From assembly GCF_003258865.1 (NCBI RefSeq), contig NZ_NPEX01000024.1, positions 1 through 38,904 of the forward strand: 38,904 bases of DNA, in the 5' to 3' direction. Made by a program: the position numbers and the translations under genes. The notes under the pieces were generated by a model, which ran no database searches, was not told where the DNA came from, and saw only the letters and a program-made list of their open reading frames with translations. Shown here piece by piece: positions 33,318-38,904 of this stretch. Origin of the DNA: Rhodoplanes roseus (GTDB lineage Bacteria > Pseudomonadota > Alphaproteobacteria > Rhizobiales > Xanthobacteraceae). Each line of letters opens with the position of its first letter. Positions within the stretch are counted from its first letter, which is position 1.

Positions 33318-33368
33318 GTCTCGGGTGTTCCGCATTGCGTGACGGGGCGATCGGGCCGGGTGGCCGAT

Positions 33369-33381
33369 CGGACAATGTCCG
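33369..33381. promoter_or_regulatory. Candidate operator between GMC oxidoreductase and PanE-like genes
   Basis: CGGACA-A-TGTCCG is a perfect palindrome in the 135-nt divergent region. A second short hairpin, CTCGTC-AAGA-GACGAG, follows at 33389-33404. No regulator gene is adjacent. Confidence 0.3.
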
Positions 33382-33452
33382 GTCCCGCCTCGTCAAGAGA
33401 CGAGCGTGTCCTCGCGTCCTGCCGCCCGCCCACTCCTGTCCCGCCTGAAAGA

Positions 33453-34508
33453 ATGGAGCCCGTCCGCGTGACCTCGTCGCAAAGCAAGAAGATCGCCGTG
33501 CTGGGGGCCGGCGCCAACGGCGCCTCGATCGGTGCCGACCTGACCCGGGCCGGCCTCGACGTCGTGCTGATCGACCAGTGGCCCGCGCATGTCGAGGCGA
33601 TGCGGGCGCACGGCGCGCGCATCGAGATGCCGGACGAGACCCTGACCGTGCCGGTGCGGGCGCACCATCTGTGCGACGTCTGCACGTTCCGCGAGCCGTT
33701 CGACATCGTGCTGCTGGTCACCAAGGCCTACGACACGCGGTGGTCCTGCCAGCTCATCGAGCCCTATCTGAAAGCCGACGGCCTCGTCGCCGGCGTCCAG
33801 AACGGCATGACGGCCGACACCATCGCCGAAGTCGTGGGGCCACGGCGCACGATCGGCTGCGTCATCGAGATCTCGTCGATGATGTTCGATCCCGGGGTGG
33901 TACAGCGCCATTCGCCGCCGCCGCGCTCGTGGTTCGCGGTCGGCGCCGTCGCGCCCGAGGCGAAGGGTCGCGAAGGCGAGGTCGCCGACCTGCTGCGTCG
34001 GGTCGGCACGGTCGAGATCGTCGACGACATCCGCGCCGCCAAGTGGATGAAGCTGGTCAGCAACGCGACCACGCTGGTGACGACCGCGATCCTGGGCATG
34101 CCGATGATCGAGGCGGCGCGGGTGCCCGGCATGCGCGAGCTGATGCTGCGCTCGGGCCAGGAGGCCCTCGACGCCGGCGCGCTCCAGGGCCATCCGGTGC
34201 TGCCGATCTTCGGCCTCACCGAGAGCGACGTGCGGCAGACCAATCGGCTGGTCGAGGTGCTGCTCGACACGCTGCTGGCCGGCTTCGTGCTGCCGCACAC
34301 CAAGACGACGGTGCTGCAGGACTGGATGAAGGGCCGCCACAGCGAGGTCGACGACCTCAACGGCCTGGTCGTCGCCGCCCATGCCCGCCACGGCGGCGCG
34401 GCGCCCGTCAACGCGGCCGTGGTGGAGCTCGCCCGCCGCATCGAACGCGGCGACCTCGCCCCCGGACCGCAGAACATCGACCTGCTGCGGTCGCTCGCGG
34501 GGGGGTGA
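33453..34508 (+). CDS. Ketopantoate reductase-family (PanE/ApbA-like) oxidoreductase
   Basis: 351-residue NAD(P)-dependent reductase. Nucleotide loop KIAVLGAGANGASIGADLTRAG; LLVTKAYDT and GVQNGM are PanE-family signatures; the catalytic lysine is probably in AAKWMKLVSNAT. Start ATG at 33453 or GTG at 33468; the latter has GGAG at better spacing. The protein is longer than typical PanE (about 300) and lies among catabolic genes, so it is probably a 2-oxoacid/hydroxyacid reductase of degradation rather than the pantothenate enzyme. Confidence 0.88.
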   Translation: MEPVRVTSSQSKKIAVLGAGANGASIGADLTRAGLDVVLIDQWPAHVEAMRAHGARIEMPDETLTVPVRAHHLCDVCTFREPFDIVLLVTKAYDTRWSCQLIEPYLKADGLVAGVQNGMTADTIAEVVGPRRTIGCVIEISSMMFDPGVVQRHSPPPRSWFAVGAVAPEAKGREGEVADLLRRVGTVEIVDDIRAAKWMKLVSNATTLVTTAILGMPMIEAARVPGMRELMLRSGQEALDAGALQGHPVLPIFGLTESDVRQTNRLVEVLLDTLLAGFVLPHTKTTVLQDWMKGRHSEVDDLNGLVVAAHARHGGAAPVNAAVVELARRIERGDLAPGPQNIDLLRSLAGG

Positions 34509-34541
34509 CCGGTGCAACCCACGCTCGATGGTCGCCCGGCT

Positions 34542-37088
34542 TCAGGGGGGCTGCGGGGCGTCGCCGAACGTGAAGCGCACCTCGCTCACCGTCCATGTCA
34601 TGTCGCGGCCGGGACCGTACCAGGCTCCCAGCACCACCGGATTGGCGCTGGGCTTCATCTCCAGGTTGGGAGCGTCGAACACGATGCGCCCATCCAGGAG
34701 CAGGCGCACCCGTCCGTCCCGGGAGGTCAGGACGAGAACGTGCTGGACATCCGGCTCGATCCGGAACGGCGGGCTCCCATGCATCGCCTCTCCAGTTCCG
34801 ATCCAGATGTTCGCGTCGCGCCCGATCGCATCCATCTCGACCGCGAGCCCGTGAGGACTGCCGCTGTAAGTGCTCAGCAGAACCGCATGGCGCACCTGCT
34901 GGGCCGCCATTGAGAACCGGATCTCGACGTGGAAATCGCGATCGAGCCGGAACCACCACCGCCGCTGGTCGCCGAGCGGCCTGCTGCCCGGAACCAGCAC
35001 GAAGCCGCGCATCTTGTCCCAGACCGCGTGAACCTCGGATCCTGGATCAATTTGCTCTTCGAACAGATCACGTCGCGGTCCCTTGCGGGCGCGCGGGACC
35101 AGATGCGCAAGGGTGCCGGTCGGGGTCCAGGCGATCATCGCGTACTTCTCGCGGATGGCCGGCATGGCGTCGTAGACCCAGGTGCTCCACCCTGGCCCGC
35201 CAAACGGGCAACACTGCGTCGCGTCGAGCAGCAAATGGTCGACCGGCTTGTCGAGGAACTGTGCCGCTTGGCGGGCGCCATCGCTCTTGCGCAGGGTCTC
35301 GATCCAGCTCATTCCGGTGATGGCCGAGCGTAACCCTGTGTCGGCGAACAGCGCTGTTTGCCGTCTGGCGACGATCACGACCGACTCTCCAGCCGGCACG
35401 GCCGCGCGGACGTATTCGACGTCTGCCGCATGGCCGCGGGCCACGCCGGGGGCGCTCCAGCGCGCCCATTGCTCCGCCGTCCGCTCCGCGACTTTAGGAA
35501 GCTCCTGGACCACGATCGCGATAGCCCAGGCCAGCGCGACGGCGAGCGCCGCTTGGCCGAGCAGGCGTGCTCCGCGCGCCGGCTTCAGCACGGTTCGCCA
35601 GGCCCGGTCGAGCAGCGCGAGAATCAGCAGCAGGAACGGCCAGGACACCAGCGCGAGCGTGTGCCAGTGCGAGCGGCCGACATGGTAGCTCATCAGGCCG
35701 AGCGCCAGGACGGCGAGAAAGCCCATCAGCTCGAGGTCTCGGTCCGCAGGCCCTTCGCCGAAGCGTGCCGCCATCAGACCCAGAGCCACCACCGCGGCTC
35801 CCGCGAACGCGCTCCACAGGGCAGGAAACGGCGACATCGGCAGCGAATAGGCGCCCAGTCCGAAGAAGACCTGCTGGAACAACAGATAGTCGGTGACGGA
35901 GGGCCACGCGCTCGCCTTCCAGCGTAGAACCGCGAGCGCAACCGCGATCACGATTGCGACGCCGGCGCCACAAGCGGCGAGCCGTCCGACGCGTTCTGCG
36001 ACGTCGGTCCAGCGCCAGCCGGAGGCAGTGCAGCCAGCGAACCAGACGAGGCCGGCCAGCGCCGTGACGACGACGGCACCGGTATCCAAGTTCCACATCG
36101 TGGCGAGGCCACCGAAGGCGCCGACCAGAAAGGCGCGGCGCGCCGTCGGCGAATCGAGCCACGCCCGAGCCACCAGCAGGCTCAGTGCCGGAAACAGCAT
36201 GCGGACGGGCATGCCCTGGAAGAACTGGTCGTCGGTCCCGTACCAGATCCGATTTGTCACCGGTACGAGCATCAGAACCAGGAGGGCGAGGATCAGCGGC
36301 TCCTTGACCAGCCGTCGTGCCGCGATGACGAGGCCGACGAAGGCGATGAGCTGAAACACAGTGAACACGAGGGTGATGGCGAGGGTCGAGACGCCGAGCG
36401 CGCGGACCAGCGGCGCCATGAACTCGCCATAGCAGCCGTACTGCGGGATGACATCCACCAGGCAGGTGCCACCGTTGCTGATCTGTGCGACCGAATAGGC
36501 GACTGCTTCGAAGTGCCCGATGTTCTTCATGGCGTCGACGGAGTGGACGTCGAAAATCCGCCAGCAGACGGTGATCACGGCTCCCGCCACCAGGGCTGCC
36601 CCGAGGATCACGCGGGCGACCGCCCGTCTCACGGGGGGAGCGACGCGCGGGAGCGCCAGGGCTGTCGCAAGGATCACCGCGCCGCCGGTGAGGACCCAGG
36701 TCGACCATGACTGGCTCGCCGCCGCGATCTGCCGCTCCCAGAATAGATCGCAGGCGAGCAGGGTCGCGCCGATCGCCACGGCGACCAGCACGGCGGAACG
36801 CTCGATCAGCGGCCCCAGGGGGCGCCGGAACCGGCGGGCCGCAGCCGTCGCGACGAAGAGCAGCGGCACCAGCGCGAGCAGGAGGGTGAAATAGGTGGCC
36901 TTCTCCTGCGGCTCGGGCTGCACGACCCGCGGCCCCGCCAGAATGTCCTGCGCGTTGCGAGCGATTTCCGCAGGAGATGCCGGCGGCACCAGCCAGAACA
37001 CGAAGTATCCCAAGAGGATCAGGGAGAGCGAAACGGCTACGACGGCCAGAAGAGTCACGGACCGCTGGTCATTGGAAACATGGTTCAT
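34542..37088 (-). CDS. Large polytopic membrane protein with C-terminal LamG-like domain, function unknown
   Basis: 848 residues from the ATG at 37088 (MNHVSNDQRSVTLLAVV); longer in-frame starts exist up to 37307 but add non-membrane, low-quality sequence. The first 570 residues hold about 11-13 hydrophobic helices, laid out like GT-C glycosyltransferases (for example YGTDDQFFQGMPVRMLFPALS and GLATMWNLDTGAVVV in loops). A soluble region follows, with a segment resembling the extracytoplasmic part of such enzymes (AAVPAGESVVIVARRQTALFADTG). The last 130 residues look like a concanavalin/LamG jelly roll (SGSPHGLAVEMDAIG, RVRLLLDGRIVFDAP, VVLGAWYGPGRDMTW). A surface-glycan role is only a guess. 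No neighbouring gene explains it. Confidence 0.8.
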   Translation of the reverse strand: MNHVSNDQRSVTLLAVVAVSLSLILLGYFVFWLVPPASPAEIARNAQDILAGPRVVQPEPQEKATYFTLLLALVPLLFVATAAARRFRRPLGPLIERSAVLVAVAIGATLLACDLFWERQIAAASQSWSTWVLTGGAVILATALALPRVAPPVRRAVARVILGAALVAGAVITVCWRIFDVHSVDAMKNIGHFEAVAYSVAQISNGGTCLVDVIPQYGCYGEFMAPLVRALGVSTLAITLVFTVFQLIAFVGLVIAARRLVKEPLILALLVLMLVPVTNRIWYGTDDQFFQGMPVRMLFPALSLLVARAWLDSPTARRAFLVGAFGGLATMWNLDTGAVVVTALAGLVWFAGCTASGWRWTDVAERVGRLAACGAGVAIVIAVALAVLRWKASAWPSVTDYLLFQQVFFGLGAYSLPMSPFPALWSAFAGAAVVALGLMAARFGEGPADRDLELMGFLAVLALGLMSYHVGRSHWHTLALVSWPFLLLILALLDRAWRTVLKPARGARLLGQAALAVALAWAIAIVVQELPKVAERTAEQWARWSAPGVARGHAADVEYVRAAVPAGESVVIVARRQTALFADTGLRSAITGMSWIETLRKSDGARQAAQFLDKPVDHLLLDATQCCPFGGPGWSTWVYDAMPAIREKYAMIAWTPTGTLAHLVPRARKGPRRDLFEEQIDPGSEVHAVWDKMRGFVLVPGSRPLGDQRRWWFRLDRDFHVEIRFSMAAQQVRHAVLLSTYSGSPHGLAVEMDAIGRDANIWIGTGEAMHGSPPFRIEPDVQHVLVLTSRDGRVRLLLDGRIVFDAPNLEMKPSANPVVLGAWYGPGRDMTWTVSEVRFTFGDAPQPP

Positions 37089-37389
37089 CACGGGCCTGCA
37101 TGCGGCAGCGCAATTCACGGCTGAATGCTCGCGTAGGTAAATTACGGCGCCGAGAAAGTCCATTCCGACGGTCGGCGCGGCCCGGGCCCGCGCCTCCGGC
37201 CGATGTCGGTGATGCCCCGCGGGGGGCGGGCGCGTTTGCTGCGGCGCTCCTGCGGGCTCGGTGGGTGCCGCTGTGCAGCACGGATGCGGCGGTGGCGCGG
37301 CTTGCAATCCGGACCGGATGGGCTAGCGTGTCCGCAGCCGTCCAACGAGGCGGTTTGTATAAAAACTAAAAGCGGCCACGGAGGAAAAC
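37089..37389. other. 301-nt divergent region, membrane protein / solute-binding protein
   Basis: It holds a probable promoter at 37302-37329 for the gene on the right, a short A+T-rich patch near 37135-37145 that may serve the membrane protein gene, and an A-rich segment (37354-37374) before the ribosome site CGGAGG. I see no small gene. Confidence 0.5.
37302..37329 (+). promoter_or_regulatory. Probable promoter of the solute-binding protein gene
   Basis: TTGCAA (37302-37307), 16 nt, TAGCGT (37324-37329). It shares hexamers, spacing and the flanking GGC-TTGCAA and GC-TA with the promoter at 25754-25781. Confidence 0.5.
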
Positions 37390-38904
37390 ATGAGCGGTCA
37401 CGCGCTGTCGCGGCGCGGCGTCCTCGCGTCGGGCGTCGCCTTCACGGTCCTCAATCTCTCCTCGGGCGGACGATTCTCCACGGCGCTGGCCGCCGCCGAG
37501 GACGACCGCATCGTCGCGGCGGCGAAGCCGCTCGGCGGCGCCGAGATCAAGGGGATGATCTGGTCGAACTACTATGCGCCGATGACGCCGGCCATGGAGG
37601 AGTTCAAGAAGCTCACCGGTATCGGGGTCGCGTCGATCCAGGACATCTCGATCTTCGATGCGCCGCAGCGCGCCATGGCGGAGGCGATGTCGCGCTCGCC
37701 GCAGTTCGACTTCTTCCACATCGATTCGAACATGATCCCGTCGCTCGCCTCGGCCGGGCTGCTGGAGCCGCTCGACGCCTACATGAAGACGGCCGACTTC
37801 AAGATCGACGCGGTCGGCGACTACGCCGGCTTCATGTCCTACAAGGGCGCCACCTACGGCATCCCGACCGACGGCAACGTCCACGTCCACTTCCTTCGCA
37901 AGGATCTGGTCGAGAATCCCGACAACCAGAAGCGCTTCGAGGACAAGCACGGCCAGAAGCTCGCCTTCCCGCAGACCTGGGAGGACGACCTGCGCATCCA
38001 GCAGTTCTTCAACGATCCGGACAAGGACCTGTTCGGCTCGGGCAGCCTGCGCAACCGCGCGAACGGCGCCACCTGGTGGTACATGATGTTCTACTCGGCC
38101 GGCGGGTTCCCGTTCGACGACGAGATGAACCCGACGCTCGACAACGAGGCGGGCAACTACGCCGTCGACATCTATCTGCAGGAGAAGAAGTCGGCGCATC
38201 CGGAGTCGGCCGGCTGGGGGACGCCGCAGATGATCCCGCGCATCGTCTCGGGCAAGGTCGCGTCCTGCCAGTACTGGGACGGCACCATCCGGGGGTGCGA
38301 AGACAAGAACAAGTCGCCGACGGCCGGCAAGTGGTTGTACGGCCTGGTGCCGGGCTCGGAGAAATCGGGCAAGCGGCTGAACCGCTCGATCTCGTCGCCG
38401 CTCGCCGCCGTGCTGGTCAACAAGTACTCGCCGCGAAAGGCGCAGGCCGCCTATCTGGCGCTCTGGTGGGCGACGCTGAAGAACTCCACGCCGATCGTCT
38501 CCGACAAGGTCAACACCTTCAACGACGCCTGGCACAAGGGCCACATGACGGCGCCGAGCGTGGTGGAGAACTATACGCCGGCCGGCATCAAGGCGGTGGA
38601 GTCGAATCTTCAGGTGGTCTGCCCGCCGATCTATCTCACCGGCTATCTCGAGTTCCAGGACGCGCTCGCCAAGAACCTCTCCGAGGCCTATGTCGGCCAG
38701 CTCCCCTCCAAGGACGTGCTCAAGAAGACCGAGGAGGAGTGGAAGGCGATCGTGCGCCGCACCGGCCGTGCCAAGCTGAAAGAGGAACTGGCGAGCTACA
38801 AGGCCGTGATGCCGAAGCGCGACACGCCGGCGACGCTGCGCTGCATTCTTTTGCTCTACGCCGCCGATGGGGCGCCGGTGCTGCCGTCGCTTCCGGCGAT
38901 CCTG
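37390..38904 (+). CDS. Tat-exported extracellular solute-binding protein (family 1 type), partial
   Basis: At least 505 residues, open to the window end. The ATG at 37390 has GGAGG upstream. The N-terminus has a twin-arginine signal (SRRGVLASGVAFTVLNLSSGG, cleaved near ALAAAEDD). The body is a type II periplasmic binding fold of the sugar/polyamine ABC class: IKGMIWSNYYAPMTPAMEEFKKLTGI, YGIPTDGNVHVHFLRKDL, AYLALWWATLKN. It is probably the receptor of an ABC importer whose permease and ATPase genes lie to the right. After MPKRDTPATLR, a natural end for such proteins, the frame stays open for 21 more codons of different character (LLLYAADGAPVLPSLPAIL), which is odd. Confidence 0.88.
   Translation, partial: MSGHALSRRGVLASGVAFTVLNLSSGGRFSTALAAAEDDRIVAAAKPLGGAEIKGMIWSNYYAPMTPAMEEFKKLTGIGVASIQDISIFDAPQRAMAEAMSRSPQFDFFHIDSNMIPSLASAGLLEPLDAYMKTADFKIDAVGDYAGFMSYKGATYGIPTDGNVHVHFLRKDLVENPDNQKRFEDKHGQKLAFPQTWEDDLRIQQFFNDPDKDLFGSGSLRNRANGATWWYMMFYSAGGFPFDDEMNPTLDNEAGNYAVDIYLQEKKSAHPESAGWGTPQMIPRIVSGKVASCQYWDGTIRGCEDKNKSPTAGKWLYGLVPGSEKSGKRLNRSISSPLAAVLVNKYSPRKAQAAYLALWWATLKNSTPIVSDKVNTFNDAWHKGHMTAPSVVENYTPAGIKAVESNLQVVCPPIYLTGYLEFQDALAKNLSEAYVGQLPSKDVLKKTEEEWKAIVRRTGRAKLKEELASYKAVMPKRDTPATLRCILLLYAADGAPVLPSLPAIL

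Noticed and set aside
33453-34508. Calling the gene panE of pantothenate synthesis
   Set aside because: The family match is clear, but length, surrounding catabolic genes and absence of panB/panC make the biosynthetic role unsupported.
1-38904. Mobile element, prophage or CRISPR structure
   Set aside because: I saw no transposase, integrase, phage gene, direct-repeat array or tRNA attachment site on either strand.

Overview
This 38.9-kb window is a very GC-rich, densely coded stretch of bacterial chromosome. The codon bias, the number of orphan solute-binding proteins and the promoter shapes suggest an alphaproteobacterium, perhaps Hyphomicrobiales or Rhodospirillales. That placement is inference, because no rRNA or other phylogenetic marker is present. 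I see no tRNA, rRNA, CRISPR array, insertion sequence or phage gene. Two genes run off the ends: a molybdenum hydroxylase at the left edge and an exported solute-binding protein at the right edge.

Left region (1-7.4 kb). A molybdopterin-binding hydroxylase subunit with a C-terminal CoxG-like domain and an AraC regulator lie on the minus strand. Divergent from them is a UbiD-type prenylated-FMN decarboxylase, convergent with a cupin gene. An orphan TctC-type periplasmic binding protein follows. Together these look like a locus for uptake and breakdown of an organic, possibly aromatic, acid. An 80-nt nested palindrome separates ubiD from the cupin gene.

Central region (7.6-18.8 kb), the most interesting part. 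A near-perfect sigma-54 promoter (7794-7809) precedes eight co-directional genes: an SLC13/DASS carboxylate transporter; alpha, beta and gamma subunits of a 2-oxoacid:acceptor oxidoreductase (OFOR); an FAD/NAD(P) GltD-like protein carrying a C-terminal two-cluster ferredoxin domain; phosphate butyryltransferase; butyrate kinase; and a D-2-hydroxyacid dehydrogenase. A sigma-54 activator with a PrpR-type sensor domain and a PAS domain is convergent at the far end. The layout recalls the Bacillus/Enterococcus bkd operons (ptb and buk; sigma-54 control in B. subtilis), with an OFOR fused to its own NAD(P) module in place of the lipoamide-dependent dehydrogenase. I infer a route of uptake, 2-hydroxyacid to 2-oxoacid, acyl-CoA plus NAD(P)H, acyl-phosphate, then acid plus ATP.

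Right-central region (19-24.1 kb). A TetR regulator is divergent from an RND efflux pair (periplasmic adaptor and inner-membrane pump). A 7-4-7 palindromic operator overlaps the likely -35 box of the pump genes.

Right region (24.1-38.9 kb). This holds a Tat-exported amidohydrolase; a beta-hydroxyacid dehydrogenase-family reductase; a complete branched-chain-amino-acid-type ABC importer (binding protein, two ATPases, two permeases); a GMC flavin oxidoreductase divergent from a ketopantoate-reductase-like protein; a large membrane protein with a C-terminal lectin-like domain; and the start of another Tat-exported solute-binding protein. The reductase and the last binding protein share a promoter architecture, TTGCAA-N16-TA(A/G)C(C/G)T.
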